From Alphaproteobacteria bacterium (lineage in GTDB: Bacteria; Pseudomonadota; Alphaproteobacteria; UBA6615), in NCBI GenBank assembly GCA_002727315.1, contig PBWR01000023.1, forward strand, positions 1 through 64,000: a stretch of DNA of 64,000 nt, given 5' to 3'. The notes beneath the pieces are model-generated. The model was not told the origin of the DNA, made no database searches, and worked only from the letters and a program-made list of their open reading frames with translations. The position numbers and the translations under genes are program-made. Numbering within the stretch: the stretch's first letter is position 1; every line of letters begins with the position of its first letter. Of the stretch, positions 1 to 8,566 are shown piece by piece.

Positions 1-1
1 G

Positions 2-1024
2 AAGGCCGCCGTCTGCGATGGCCCGTGCGGCGCGCTGGTGCTGTCGGACTACGGCAAGGGTGTTCTGACGACCGACGTCATCGCGGCTGCCATCGAGGCC
101 GCGACGAAGGCCGGCGTTCCTGTCCTGGTTGATCCCAAGGGCGTTGATTTTTCACGCTACCGCGGCGCCAGTGTCGTGACCCCGAACAGGCGTGAGCTGG
201 GCGAGGCGTCGCAAATGCCTGTCGACAGCGAGGCCGATGTTGTTGCGGCGGCGCGCCACCTGATAGAGACCTGCGGTCTAGGCGCGATCATCGCGACCCG
301 CGGTCCCAACGGCATGACCGTGGTGTCGGATGCTGGCGAGGTTCATCTGCCGGCCATGGCGCGCGAGGTGTTCGACGTCTCGGGTGCCGGCGACACGGTG
401 GTCGCGACGGTTGCGGCGGGGCTGGCGGCCGGCATGCAGATCGCGGACGCCGCGCAACTTGCCAACGTTGCCGCCGGAATCGTCGTCGGCAAGGTCGGGA
501 CGGCGGTGGTGCGGCTGGAGGAATTGTCCGACGGGCTGGGCGGTGCCGCCGGCCTGTCATCGAAAATACTCGGCCATGCCGATCTTGCCGACCGGATCGC
601 ACGATGGCGCGCCCGGGGATTGTCCGTGGGCTTCACCAATGGCTGCTTCGATATCGTGCACCCGGGACATATTGCCCTGATCGAACAGGCGAGCGCGGCC
701 TGCGACCGGCTCATCGTGGCCTTGAACGACGATGCATCGGTTCGTGGTCTGAAGGGCGAGGGGCGGCCCGTGCAACCCCAGGATGCGCGCGCGCGTGTCA
801 TCGCGTCATTGTCCGGGGTCGATGCCGTGGTTCTGTTCGGCGGGGAGACGCCGCTTGCCTTGATCGAGGCGGTGAAGCCGGATGTGCTGGTCAAGGGCGC
901 CGACTACAGTGTCGAGGAGGTGGTCGGCGGTGATGTGGTCACCGCGAATGGCGGCCACATTGTGCTGGCGGACCTGGTGGACGGTTTTTCCACCTCCGAC
1001 ACGATTTCACGCATCGCGGGTTAG
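2..1024 (+). CDS. hldE: Bifunctional heptose-7-phosphate kinase / ADP-heptose synthase (5' truncated by window edge)
   Basis: Enzyme of ADP-heptose synthesis for the lipopolysaccharide inner core: a ribokinase-type domain phosphorylates heptose-7-phosphate at C1, and a cytidylyltransferase-type domain adds AMP. The frame is open from base 2, so the N-terminus lies outside the window. Visible are the PfkB-family anion-hole/catalytic motif GAGDT in the first half and, in the second half, the nucleotidyltransferase motif GCFDIVHPGH (HxGH type). Both domains are in one chain, as in usual HldE. The stop at 1022 leaves 7 nt before the convergent mmcB stop. Function is clear from the family; only the 5' end is missing. 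Confidence 0.95.
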   Translation, partial: KAAVCDGPCGALVLSDYGKGVLTTDVIAAAIEAATKAGVPVLVDPKGVDFSRYRGASVVTPNRRELGEASQMPVDSEADVVAAARHLIETCGLGAIIATRGPNGMTVVSDAGEVHLPAMAREVFDVSGAGDTVVATVAAGLAAGMQIADAAQLANVAAGIVVGKVGTAVVRLEELSDGLGGAAGLSSKILGHADLADRIARWRARGLSVGFTNGCFDIVHPGHIALIEQASAACDRLIVALNDDASVRGLKGEGRPVQPQDARARVIASLSGVDAVVLFGGETPLALIEAVKPDVLVKGADYSVEEVVGGDVVTANGGHIVLADLVDGFSTSDTISRIAG

Positions 1025-1031
1025 CCGCCAC

Positions 1032-1493
1032 CTAGACCTTCGGGTCGACCAGGCGCTGTTGGCGCTGGGCGGCCGCGCGGGCGAAGCGAAGAGTCAGCGC
1101 CTTGCGTCGGCTGGCGTGCAGCCCGGTCTCCGGGGCCTCGCGCAAGGCTTCTGCTCCCCATCCATCGGCGATGATCAGCCCGGTGCTCTCGGGCACCAGG
1201 TCGTGGGGGAATGCCGGGGGCACGGCGAAATACAGCCGGTCGCAGAAATCTTCATACTCTGGCCACTTAGTGTCGCCGCGCAGGTCGGCGACGCTCACCT
1301 TGACCTCGACAATGGCGAACGACCCGTCATCGGCCAGCCCGATGACGTCGGAGCGGCGCCCGTTCGCCAGCGTGAACTCGGTGATCACGGCGTATCCCAG
1401 GTCGACGAGATGGCGGCAGACGCCGCGCGTCGTCTCCACGGTCAGCTCGGCGGCCGCGAGATCAGAGCCGGCATTTTCCTCGTGCGGGCTCAT
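1032..1493 (-). CDS. mmcB: MmcB family DNA repair protein
   Basis: A 153-residue protein resembling MmcB, an alphaproteobacterial SOS-associated repair protein linked to mitomycin C tolerance in Caulobacter. The PD-(D/E)xK nuclease core is visible: Asp49 in RSDVIGL and Glu63/Lys65 in IVEVKVS. Length is typical of the family. It is convergent with hldE and ends 7 nt from that gene's stop. It probably acts as a small nuclease in damage repair; its substrate is not established. No clear LexA box was recognised upstream. Confidence 0.85.
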   Translation of the reverse strand: MSPHEENAGSDLAAAELTVETTRGVCRHLVDLGYAVITEFTLANGRRSDVIGLADDGSFAIVEVKVSVADLRGDTKWPEYEDFCDRLYFAVPPAFPHDLVPESTGLIIADGWGAEALREAPETGLHASRRKALTLRFARAAAQRQQRLVDPKV

Positions 1494-1634
1494 TTTTCTA
1501 AGGCGTTGTTCAGAAACATGTTTTCACAATTACACTTGTTGCTCGGCACCGATCACACGATATACGACCTGGACCTCGATCGGGGGAGGATCGGTAGACA
1601 TCGTGGCGGGCGTCGCCGGCACCGGAGTTAAGAC

Positions 1635-1829
1635 ATGTTAGACCATCCAACGACCGAAGATCGTACATCACGCACCATGAACCGCCGCAAGGCGCCGGCC
1701 CGCCTCGGCCTGGCCGCGGGCGTGGCTTATGCGGCACCCACGATCCTGCACCTGGATCGCAGCGCGAATGCGAAGACCCTGCCGTCGCCTTGTCCGCCGG
1801 GCAAGAAAGGCAAAAGGGGCGTCAAGTAA
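1635..1829 (+). CDS. Small hypothetical protein with Tat-like/anchor N-terminus
   Basis: A 64-residue ORF. A GGAG at 1624-1627, seven bases before the ATG at 1635, supports this start; an internal ATG at 1677 would give 50 residues starting NRRK. The sequence has an Arg-Arg pair, a short hydrophobic run (LGLAAGVAYAAPTIL) and an Ala-x-Ala-like site (SANA), then a short basic Pro/Lys/Gly tail. This looks like an exported or membrane-anchored peptide. Similar short RR-hydrophobic proteins are common in alphaproteobacteria, but no function is known to me. Confidence 0.5.
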   Translation: MLDHPTTEDRTSRTMNRRKAPARLGLAAGVAYAAPTILHLDRSANAKTLPSPCPPGKKGKRGVK

Positions 1830-1868
1830 GCGGCGCAAACCCTCTTTCGCGGATACCATAATTCCTGA

Positions 1869-3620
1869 ATGTCGTCGGACGATTTTTCCCACGCCCAGGA
1901 ACTGTGCCGTGGCCGGGAATTCTCGGCCGCACTCCCCCACATACGATCGTTTCTGGACAAGACGCCGAAGCATGTCGCGGCGTGGCGCCTTTATGCCGAT
2001 GCCCTCGACGCGCTTGGCCAATCCGACGAAGCGGCCGACGCCGCGAAGCGGGCTGATGTCGTCGAGGCCGAACATACCGCCGACATAGGTGCCCCGCTTC
2101 TGTTTCACGGCGACACGAAGCGGTCCAAAGCGCTGTTCAAGAGCGCGCTCGCGCTGGATGCAGATTGCATCACCGCCCACTGGCTGCTGGACGATATCGA
2201 GGGGGATGCAGGCAACAAGAAGGTGGTGATCGCGCATTACGAGCGGTGCCTGGAGATCGCGCCGGACCGCAACGGACCTGCCTTCATGATTGCCGCACTG
2301 GGCGAGGACACCGCTCCGGACCAGGCGCCGGTGGACTCTATCTCGGACTATTTCGATTGGTATGCCGAGCATTTCGAGGAACACCTGACCGATAGGCTGA
2401 ACTACACCGGCCCCGGGCATGTGGCCGACGTCCTGCGCGCCGCGTGTCCCGGCGGGGTGGGGCATTGCATCGATCTGGGCTGCGGCACGGGGCTTGCCGG
2501 TGCCGCAGCCCTGGACATGGTGGAGCGGCTAACCAGGGTCGATCTGTCGCCCGAGATGCTGTCCCAGGCCCGGGCGCGCGGGATTTACGAAACCCTCGAA
2601 GAGGCTGATCTTGCGTCGGCCCTGCAGGCGCGGCCGAATGCCAGCGCGGATGCGATCCTGGCCGCCGATGTGTTCGTCTATATCGGAAATCTGTCCGGAA
2701 TCGTTGCTCAATGCGGGCGCGTGCTGGTGCCCGGCGGCGTCTTCATCGCGACGGTCGAGGCATCGGGCGCGGATGTTGAAACCGGGCGGCTCGAGCCGTC
2801 CGGGCGTTACATCTACTCGCGCGACTATCTTAAGCAGCTTGGCAAGGATGCGGGATTCATTGTCTCAGATATATCCGACATCATCCTGCGCGAAGAGTAT
2901 GGCGAGCCGGTCAAAAGCCATCTCTCGGTGTTCACGGCTCCCGAACAGCAAAACGCCCGGCAAATGCCGGGCGCCTGCATATCGGTATGGGGGAACGCGC
3001 TAGGCGGCCTGGGGCACCTGGCTTTCGTCGATCAACGTCAGAAAGGCATCGGTCAGGCTGTTGTCTGCCGCCTCGGAAGTCGCCGTGATGAGCTTGCCCT
3101 CGGTCACGATCGCGTCGTCCGGCGCCCATTCCGCGCCGGCGCGGCTCAGATCCTCGCCGATCCCCGGGTCGGCGGCGACCCGGCGGCCGGCGGCGACCTC
3201 GGCGGTGACCAGCAGCCCGACCGCCTCGCCGATGGCCAAGACCGGCTCTTCGGCGTTGACGAAGGCCGCGATCAACCGCTTGGTGTGCGGGTTCTCGGTC
3301 AGCGTCTTGGCGCTGTTGGCACCGTCGGGAATGATCAGGCCGGAATAGTCGGCGGCCAGGGCGTCGCCAATGGCCTCGTCGGCCATGAAATGATGGCCCC
3401 AGGCATCGGCGTGCCAGCCCTGCACCAGCCCGCCGTCGGGCGAGATCACCTTCATGGCGCGGCCCTTGGCCAGCAGGGTTTTCTGGATGTCGGTGAACGT
3501 CGTCTCGGCAAAGCCGGCGGCGGCGAGAATTGCGATGGGAAGTTTTTCGTCAGCCATTTACACACTCCGTATCTGCGGTGGCACCCGACGGGCCGGACAA
3601 GCGGCTGCAAGGTGCGTTGA
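1869..3620 (+). CDS. TPR-containing class I SAM-dependent methyltransferase, with anomalous C-terminal run-on
   Basis: The N-terminal ~150 residues are TPR-like helical repeats; residues ~165-357 form a class I methyltransferase, with the SAM-binding motif I CIDLGCGTGLAG near residue 200 and the acidic motif AADVFVYIG near 270. This is the layout of COG4976-type predicted methyltransferases. The family-like part ends near base 2946, but no stop follows until 3618. The frame therefore continues ~220 residues, passing an intrinsic terminator and the whole oppositely oriented DJ-1/PfpI-like gene. The extension has shadow-frame composition and no recognisable domain, so I take it as loss of the native stop, or a sequence error, rather than a real fusion. 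The substrate is unknown. Confidence 0.75.
   Translation: MSSDDFSHAQELCRGREFSAALPHIRSFLDKTPKHVAAWRLYADALDALGQSDEAADAAKRADVVEAEHTADIGAPLLFHGDTKRSKALFKSALALDADCITAHWLLDDIEGDAGNKKVVIAHYERCLEIAPDRNGPAFMIAALGEDTAPDQAPVDSISDYFDWYAEHFEEHLTDRLNYTGPGHVADVLRAACPGGVGHCIDLGCGTGLAGAAALDMVERLTRVDLSPEMLSQARARGIYETLEEADLASALQARPNASADAILAADVFVYIGNLSGIVAQCGRVLVPGGVFIATVEASGADVETGRLEPSGRYIYSRDYLKQLGKDAGFIVSDISDIILREEYGEPVKSHLSVFTAPEQQNARQMPGACISVWGNALGGLGHLAFVDQRQKGIGQAVVCRLGSRRDELALGHDRVVRRPFRAGAAQILADPRVGGDPAAGGDLGGDQQPDRLADGQDRLFGVDEGRDQPLGVRVLGQRLGAVGTVGNDQAGIVGGQGVANGLVGHEMMAPGIGVPALHQPAVGRDHLHGAALGQQGFLDVGERRLGKAGGGENCDGKFFVSHLHTPYLRWHPTGRTSGCKVR
2954..2973 (-). terminator. Intrinsic terminator of the DJ-1/PfpI-like gene
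   Basis: An 8-bp GC-rich inverted repeat (CGCCCGGC / GCCGGGCG, 4-nt loop) lies 27 nt past the stop of the minus-strand gene and, read on the minus strand, is followed by TTTT. It sits where the methyltransferase frame should end, consistent with a terminator between convergent genes. Confidence 0.65.
3000..3557 (-). CDS. DJ-1/PfpI family protein lacking the nucleophile cysteine
   Basis: A 185-residue protein of the DJ-1/PfpI (class I glutamine amidotransferase-like) fold. The C-terminal half follows the PfpI pattern closely (VTAEVAAGRRVAADPGI then AGAEW), and the N-terminal acidic residue is present (Glu18). At the nucleophile elbow, where the family has A-I-C-H-G-P, this protein has A-I-G-E-A-V: Gly110 replaces the Cys and Glu111 the His. 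The upstream PGG turn is PDG. Protease, glyoxalase or chaperone chemistry using that Cys is therefore unlikely. The whole gene is overlapped antisense by the run-on methyltransferase frame. Confidence 0.8.
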   Translation of the reverse strand: MADEKLPIAILAAAGFAETTFTDIQKTLLAKGRAMKVISPDGGLVQGWHADAWGHHFMADEAIGDALAADYSGLIIPDGANSAKTLTENPHTKRLIAAFVNAEEPVLAIGEAVGLLVTAEVAAGRRVAADPGIGEDLSRAGAEWAPDDAIVTEGKLITATSEAADNSLTDAFLTLIDESQVPQAA

Positions 3621-3814
3621 CGTGTTAACGAGCAAAATTTGCGGCGTCGAAGGGCGCGCGCAATCCGATGGGGGCTGCTCGTTCGGGAACGGACGGGCGC
3701 GGAAAGCGTCGACCGGTACCTGTATTGTTTGAAGTCGACGAAAATGTAGGAATCGACTCCCCGAGAGTCAATCTGTCGAAGGCAAAACTGTGCGGTTTCG
3801 CCGCACAATTTTCG

Positions 3815-4396
3815 TCAGTTCGCGGCGGTTTGCGCCTCTGGAGCGGCGGGTGCGGTGATTCGCTTGGTACCGAAGGGTGCGGCGGCTTCGTCGCGGGTCA
3901 CGTTGCCGGAAATCTCACCACCCGATTCCACCTCGATCCGGCCGTACTTGATGGTGCCCGTGACATGACCGCTGCTGCGGATCTGGAGCACGCCCGAGAC
4001 CGTCAGATCGCCCTCGAAATGCCCATGGATCTGCGCCTCGGAGACCGTGGCGGTGCCGGTGAACTGGCCGCCCTCGGCAATTTCCAGGACTTCTCCAACC
4101 AGGGTCGCGTCCATGGTGCCCTCGACCGCAAGCGTGTCGCAGTCGCTGATCTCGCCCTTCAGCTTGATGCCCGGTCCCACCGTCATGCGCGCCCCCACGC
4201 TGCGCTGCGGTGTCATCGGTTCGCTCGACCGGCGCGGCGCGCTGCCGGGCGGTGGAACCGGCGGAATCTCGTCGAGACTGCGCGCTGGGTTAGTATCCGT
4301 TGGGGCGTCGTCGTTCATATTTGCCTTCTCGCGCGGCGCGGGCCGCCGGCTCGTGGGGTCCGGTGGAGTGTCCGCGTTTTGTTTCTTCCTGAACAC
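3815..4396 (-). CDS. Bactofilin (polymer-forming cytoskeletal protein)
   Basis: A 193-residue protein with a Pro-rich disordered N-terminus (to ~70), a central right-handed beta-helix of hydrophobic/Gly repeats (KGEISDCDTLAVEGTMDA and following turns, ~75-170), and a Pro/Ala tail: the bactofilin (DUF583) layout. Bactofilins polymerise without nucleotide and scaffold envelope enzymes, stalks or chromosome factors. The start is a GTG at 4394-4396, placed one base after the stop of the upstream secreted-protein gene, so the two are probably cotranscribed. Confidence 0.9.
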   Translation of the reverse strand: MFRKKQNADTPPDPTSRRPAPREKANMNDDAPTDTNPARSLDEIPPVPPPGSAPRRSSEPMTPQRSVGARMTVGPGIKLKGEISDCDTLAVEGTMDATLVGEVLEIAEGGQFTGTATVSEAQIHGHFEGDLTVSGVLQIRSSGHVTGTIKYGRIEVESGGEISGNVTRDEAAAPFGTKRITAPAAPEAQTAAN

Positions 4397-4397
4397 G

Positions 4398-4778
4398 TTA
4401 GCCGATTCCGGTCGTGCAAAGGCAGCGCAATTCGCGATATGCGAGAGCCTTGCCTGTCTGATTGTGGATATTCGCCCGATCGGAGGGCGGCGGCGAATCG
4501 ACGCCGTCGCGTTTCTGCGGTGCGCTGGCGATCAGCGGACCGTCGTCGTTGGCAAGATCCACAACGGTGACCTTGAACTGGCCGCCCGTGGCGCGCCAGC
4601 TGATCTCGATACGGCCCTCCGTCTCGAACTCGACAGCGGTCTTGCTATCAGATGTCCGCTCTTCGAAGACGAGCTTTGTGGCCTGTGCGAATGCGCCGGA
4701 AGCCGAGAACGCTGCAATCGCAACGGCGAAAGCGGTTGTCAGAACAATAGCGTGAATATTTCGATACAGACTTTGCAT
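4398..4778 (-). CDS. Small secreted hypothetical protein
   Basis: A 126-residue protein with a clear Sec signal: a positively charged start, a hydrophobic stretch (~10-30) and the site ASGAFA-QA near residue 32. The remainder looks like a small beta-rich domain (KLVFEERTSDSK, then IEISWRATGGQFKVTV) with a Cys pair close to the C-terminus (LRCLC). I do not recognise the family. It directly precedes the bactofilin gene with a one-base gap, suggesting an envelope role, but this is only inferred from context. Confidence 0.6.
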   Translation of the reverse strand: MQSLYRNIHAIVLTTAFAVAIAAFSASGAFAQATKLVFEERTSDSKTAVEFETEGRIEISWRATGGQFKVTVVDLANDDGPLIASAPQKRDGVDSPPPSDRANIHNQTGKALAYRELRCLCTTGIG

Positions 4779-4883
4779 TGGTTTTGCTCGTCAGTTTGTT
4801 TCTGTCCAATGTGTCGCAAAATGACACGACTGACCGACTCTACAGAGCACCTCCCTCGAGACACGTAACACAGTACCCGAAAG

Positions 4884-4901
4884 ACCCTTTGGCAAAAGGG
4901 T
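4884..4901 (-). terminator. Putative terminator downstream of tRNA-Arg
   Basis: A 7-bp inverted repeat (ACCCTTT / AAAGGGT, loop GGCA) lies about 75 nt downstream of the minus-strand tRNA, followed on that strand by a T-rich stretch (TCTTTC). It is AT-richer than a strong terminator. Confidence 0.4.
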
Positions 4902-4977
4902 TAACAATGAACTGTGACCAGCTTGTGACGTATTTTGCGATTCCATCCCGATACGAAGCAAGTAGCGTGCCAGAAAT

Positions 4978-5054
4978 TGGCGCGCCCGGCAGGATTCGAA
5001 CCTGCGACCTTCGGCTTCGGAGGCCGACACTCTATCCAACTGAGCTACGGGCGC
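4978..5054 (-). tRNA. tRNA-Arg (anticodon CCG)
   Basis: On the minus strand the cloverleaf folds: acceptor GCGCCCG pairs with CGGGCGC, the D-arm is GCTCAGTTGGATAGAGT, the anticodon stem TCGGC/GCCGA encloses loop CTCCGAA (anticodon CCG, reading CGG), and the T-arm contains GGTTCGAATCC. The discriminator is G and the 3' CCA is encoded (4978-4980). A standalone tRNA gene between the secreted-protein gene and msrB. Confidence 0.95.
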
Positions 5055-5182
5055 TTTACGGCGCGGACAATTGCGCCAATCGCGTGCGCAGGTCAAGCAA
5101 AGCTGCATTGCCGTGAACCGAAGCGCATACCATATTGTTCTCAATGGTATTTTTCACACGCGCAATTTCGGGAGATTCAGGC

Positions 5183-5608
5183 ATGGCGGACGGTAAAAAC
5201 AAGAAAATCGAGAAATCCGACGCGGAATGGCGCGCGGAATTGACGCCCGAGCAGTATCAGATCACCCGCCAGGCCGGTACGGAGCGCCCATTTACGGGCA
5301 AATACAACGATTCCAAGGAACCCGGGGTCTTTCATTGTATCTGTTGCGGCGCGGCATTGTTCAATTCGGGCGAAAAGTACGATTCAGGCACCGGTTGGCC
5401 CAGTTTCTGGCGGCCGGTTGACGAAAATGCCGTCGAAACCCGCATTGATAGAGCCCATGGAATGGTGCGCAACGAGGTCGTTTGTGCCGCATGTGACGCC
5501 CATCTTGGGCATGTCTTTCCCGATGGTCCGCCCCCGACGGGCCTGCGTTACTGCATGAATTCCGCCTCGCTGGACCTGAAAGCGGCCGCGGCAAGCGACG
5601 ACGACTAG
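5183..5608 (+). CDS. msrB: Peptide-methionine (R)-S-oxide reductase
   Basis: Reduces methionine-R-sulfoxide in proteins, using thioredoxin as electron donor. The 141-residue sequence has the MsrB hallmarks: two CxxC zinc sites (Cys52/Cys55 and Cys101/Cys104), the substrate motif GTGWPSFW, and the catalytic RYCMN motif with Cys124. The ATG at 5183 is chosen because a purine-rich GGGAGA lies just upstream; an upstream in-frame ATG at 5135 lacks support. Cytoplasmic (no signal peptide). Monocistronic in appearance, divergent from the tRNA. Confidence 0.95.
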   Translation: MADGKNKKIEKSDAEWRAELTPEQYQITRQAGTERPFTGKYNDSKEPGVFHCICCGAALFNSGEKYDSGTGWPSFWRPVDENAVETRIDRAHGMVRNEVVCAACDAHLGHVFPDGPPPTGLRYCMNSASLDLKAAAASDDD

Positions 5609-6603
5609 CGGCCGGAGAGTTTGGCCGCAGGATCGCCCGTATCGGCGCCCGACGGTAGGTTGGCGGCCGGATCATCGATCCAGCTGACCACATCGCGCAG
5701 GACCAGTGCGCTCTGCAGATCGCGCAGCAGCATGTGATAGCCCTCGGCATAGACCGCGATCCGGCGGTGCCTGTGGGCCGCTTCGGGAAGCATCTCCAGC
5801 ATGCGCATGGAGGCTTCCGGCGGCACGATATCGTCGTTTGCGCCATAGAGCAGAAGCGCCGGCGCATCGAGGGCCGGGGCCGCCTCAAGCGCCTCTTCCA
5901 TCAGGTTGACGAGGCCCCAGATGGAATCGATCCGTGTTTTCTTGATCACCAGCGGATCCCGGCCCAGCGCGCGCAGCATCTCCACATTGTCCGACGGGCT
6001 GCGCTTGATGCTCTGTCCCGACAGGGGCAGCCAGGGCACGGTGTGGGCGAACAGCCACAGGCTCATGGTCTGATAGAGGGGCATGGTCACCCGGCCCCAG
6101 GCGGCGGGCGCCACCAGGATTAGCCCATCCACTTCCAGGGGCTGCTCGGACCAGGCCGACATGAGCACCGCCCCGCCCATGCTTTCTCCCATCGCATAGA
6201 CGGACGCACCGGGGTGATCGGTGCGGATGGCCGCGATGATGGCCCGGGCATCGTCGCGCAAGCGGTCGCCACCGGGCCATATTCCGCGCTGGTCCGATGC
6301 GCCGAACCCGCGCTGGTCATAGGCGAGCATCATGATCCCCTGTTCGGCCAGTTGCGGGCCAATCTCGGCGAAGGCGTTCGAGTAATCGTTGAAACCGTGC
6401 AGGGCCACCACCACGGCGCGCGGTCCGGATTCCGGCGCCCAGCGCCTGAGCGGCAACGCGAAACCGTCGGCGGCGATAAATGCGGTGTCGGTAAGCTTGG
6501 GTGTCATAAGTGATAGGGTGTTCGGGCCGAGATCCTGGATGCGAGGCGCGCAGGCCGCCAGGAATGCGAAGAGCAACAGGGGCAGGGCGCGGCGCAGTCT
6601 CAT
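5605..6603 (-). CDS. Alpha/beta hydrolase lipoprotein (lysophospholipase/monoacylglycerol lipase-like)
   Basis: A 332-residue secreted serine hydrolase. The N-terminus is a lipoprotein signal with lipobox LAAC (Cys18). The hydrolase domain carries the oxyanion region ALHGFNDYS, the nucleophile elbow GESMGG (Ser141), the acid in [12 protein letters not shown], and a final His in EGYHML: the serine-lipase / PldB-like arrangement. The start ATG overlaps the stop of the ABC ATPase gene (ATGA, 6600-6603), so translation is coupled. Its own stop overlaps the last 4 nt of the convergent msrB. Substrate is probably a monoglyceride or lysolipid; this is family-level inference. Confidence 0.85.
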   Translation of the reverse strand: MRLRRALPLLLFAFLAACAPRIQDLGPNTLSLMTPKLTDTAFIAADGFALPLRRWAPESGPRAVVVALHGFNDYSNAFAEIGPQLAEQGIMMLAYDQRGFGASDQRGIWPGGDRLRDDARAIIAAIRTDHPGASVYAMGESMGGAVLMSAWSEQPLEVDGLILVAPAAWGRVTMPLYQTMSLWLFAHTVPWLPLSGQSIKRSPSDNVEMLRALGRDPLVIKKTRIDSIWGLVNLMEEALEAAPALDAPALLLYGANDDIVPPEASMRMLEMLPEAAHRHRRIAVYAEGYHMLLRDLQSALVLRDVVSWIDDPAANLPSGADTGDPAAKLSGR

Positions 6604-7613
6604 CCGCCGTCCGAGTTGCCGGGTACCGCACCACGGGTCAGCGCAAGGAAAACATCCTCCAGGTCCGGTTCCTCGGTCGACAGGTCGGCGACGGAGAGCC
6701 CGGCCTCGGCGACGGCGGAAAGAATCTCGCGCACCTCGGTTTCGCGGGTGCGGTACCGGAAGACCAGCGTGCGGTCGTCGGGCAGGTCGACGGTGAACCG
6801 GCTCAGCGCGCCCGGCAGCGCGTCGAGCGGTTCGCCGACGGTGATTCGCAGTTCCTTGTTGTCCAGGCGCTGCACCAGTGCGCGGGTGTCGTCGCAGGCG
6901 ATCACCTGGCCCTGGTTGATGATGGCGATGCGGTCGCACAGCTCTTCGGCTTCTTCCAGGTAATGGGTCGTCAGGACCACGGTCGTGCCGTTGGTGTTCA
7001 GCTCGCGCACGAATTCCCATAGGGACTGGCGCAACTCGATATCGACGCCGGCCGTGGGTTCGTCGAGCACGAGCACCGGCGGGTTGTGGACCAGCGCCTT
7101 GGCGACCAGCAGGCGCCGCCGCATGCCGCCCGACAGCGAGCGTGAATAGGCCTTGGCCTTTTCGGCGAGACCGACCCGCTCGAGGATCTCCATGGTCCGG
7201 CGTTCGGCCGGTGGCACGCCGTAGAAGCCCGCCTGCACCTCGAGCATTTCGTGCGGGCTGAAGAACGCGTCCAGGTTCAGCTCCTGGGGCACAACGCCGA
7301 TTGCCGCCCGGGCCAGGCGCGGCTCCCGGTCGATGTTGATGCCCCAGACTTCCGCGGTCCCGGCGCTCTTTACGACCAGCCCGGCAAGAATGTTGATGAA
7401 CGTGGATTTGCCCGCCCCGTTGGGCCCGAGCAGGCCGAAAATCCCGCCGCGCGGCACGTCGAGATCGACGGCCTTCAGGGCGTGCACGCTGGCGCCGCTG
7501 TCGCCGCGGTAGGTCTTGTCGACCCTGCGCGCGGTGATCGCTTGTTCGGGTAGCGGCCCGGCGTGGGCGCCGGTGCCGGCCGTGGTGGCGGGGGACGTGT
7601 CGGACTGGTTCAT
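6600..7613 (-). CDS. ABC transporter ATP-binding protein (ABC-2/CcmA type)
   Basis: A 337-residue ATPase with Walker [10 protein letters not shown], signature LSGGMRRRL, Walker B/D-loop [11 protein letters not shown], and a ~100-residue C-terminal extension, as in DrrA/CcmA/NodI-like ABC-2 exporter ATPases. The start ATG at 7611-7613 is preferred; a further ATG at 7655 would add 14 unconserved residues. No membrane permease lies next to it: the downstream coupled gene is a lipoprotein hydrolase and the upstream gene is divergent. The partner permease must be encoded elsewhere or the pair works differently. Confidence 0.85.
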   Translation of the reverse strand: MNQSDTSPATTAGTGAHAGPLPEQAITARRVDKTYRGDSGASVHALKAVDLDVPRGGIFGLLGPNGAGKSTFINILAGLVVKSAGTAEVWGINIDREPRLARAAIGVVPQELNLDAFFSPHEMLEVQAGFYGVPPAERRTMEILERVGLAEKAKAYSRSLSGGMRRRLLVAKALVHNPPVLVLDEPTAGVDIELRQSLWEFVRELNTNGTTVVLTTHYLEEAEELCDRIAIINQGQVIACDDTRALVQRLDNKELRITVGEPLDALPGALSRFTVDLPDDRTLVFRYRTRETEVREILSAVAEAGLSVADLSTEEPDLEDVFLALTRGAVPGNSDGG

Positions 7614-7758
7614 CGGGCGGGTTTCGGTCTCGGGTCGGGTTGTGGCGCGCCGCATTGTGCGTCTTGTCGCACGACGGCGCTTCGCCTATGTATGGCGTTG
7701 GCGCGCACCGCACAACCGCCGCGCGCCCGTTGACGGCGACCGGAGGAGTTCGTTCACG

Positions 7759-7938
7759 ATGCAAGCGCCCGAAACCATCCAGGTAGACAGCCGCGAAATC
7801 GCCTGTGACGGCGGCGGCGGTGCGCTGGGTCATCCGCGCGTGTTTCTCAACATGGGCGAGAAACCCTCCATTGACTGTCCCTATTGCGGGCGGCGCTTCG
7901 AGCTTTCCGCAGACGCACCGGCCGCGGCAGGTCATTGA
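7759..7938 (+). CDS. Zinc-finger (CHCC) protein, NDUFS6-like
   Basis: A 59-residue protein with the C-x8-H-x14-C-x2-C zinc site (Cys16, His25, Cys40, Cys43; end motif CPYCGRRFEL). This is the zf-CHCC family related to the NDUFS6 / 13-kDa subunit of complex I, widespread as a small protein in alphaproteobacteria. Start ATG 7759 follows a good GGAGG at 7742-7746. It is divergent from the ABC ATPase gene and overlaps the next gene if that one uses a TTG start (ATTGA). Confidence 0.85.
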   Translation: MQAPETIQVDSREIACDGGGGALGHPRVFLNMGEKPSIDCPYCGRRFELSADAPAAAGH

Positions 7939-8498
7939 CCGGGCCCGTCCCGCCCCTTCCTGCACCGCTTGAAACCGCGCGCATGTCGCTGGTGCCCGTC
8001 GGGCGCGATCTGGCTCGTGCGCTCCTGGCCGACCGGAAACAGGCGGCCGACCTTGCCGGTGGTGCGATTCACCGGGATTTCCCCGACCCCGATCTCGCGG
8101 CCAAGTTGCCGGCGTTTGCCCAGCGCCTCGACGATGCGGCCAATCCGGCGCTCGGGCGTACGGCGCCGACCGACCCCGCCGGATGGGGCCTCTGGCTGTT
8201 CCGCTACAAGGCCGAGCGCATGATCGTCGGGGCGGCCTCCTTCACCGGCCCGCCGAACGCCGTCGGCGAGGTGGAGCTGGGCTACCAGATCGTGCCGCTC
8301 CACCGGCGCCGGGGCCTGACGGTCGAGGGTTGCGCGGTCCTGGTCGACTGGGCCTTCTGCGACAGCGCCACGACGGCCGTGGTGGCGGATTGCGGGGAAT
8401 ACAATCTGGCCTCGGTCCGAACGCTGGAGAAGCTGGGTTTCGTGCGCGAGCGGGCCACGCGCGGGCGGCTGTACTGGCGCCTCGACCGGTCGCGCTGA
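7935..8498 (+). CDS. GNAT family N-acetyltransferase
   Basis: A ~187-residue acetyltransferase of the RimJ/RimL type: an N-terminal strand of the L-x-T-x-R-x-x-L type (LETARMSLVPV), central VGEVELGYQIVP, acetyl-CoA loop RRRGLTVEG, and C-terminal NLASVRTLEKLGF. The start is uncertain. TTG at 7935 overlaps the previous stop and keeps the conserved first strand; ATG 7884 would overlap the zinc-finger gene by 55 nt; ATG 7983 would cut the first strand. The substrate is unknown. Confidence 0.75.
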   Translation: MTGPVPPLPAPLETARMSLVPVGRDLARALLADRKQAADLAGGAIHRDFPDPDLAAKLPAFAQRLDDAANPALGRTAPTDPAGWGLWLFRYKAERMIVGAASFTGPPNAVGEVELGYQIVPLHRRRGLTVEGCAVLVDWAFCDSATTAVVADCGEYNLASVRTLEKLGFVRERATRGRLYWRLDRSR

Positions 8499-8566
8499 GG
8501 TTCTTCCGGCCCCCCACGGTGCGGTCTGTTTTATAGTACCGGCCAGCAGCCAGTCAGGGGGACCAC

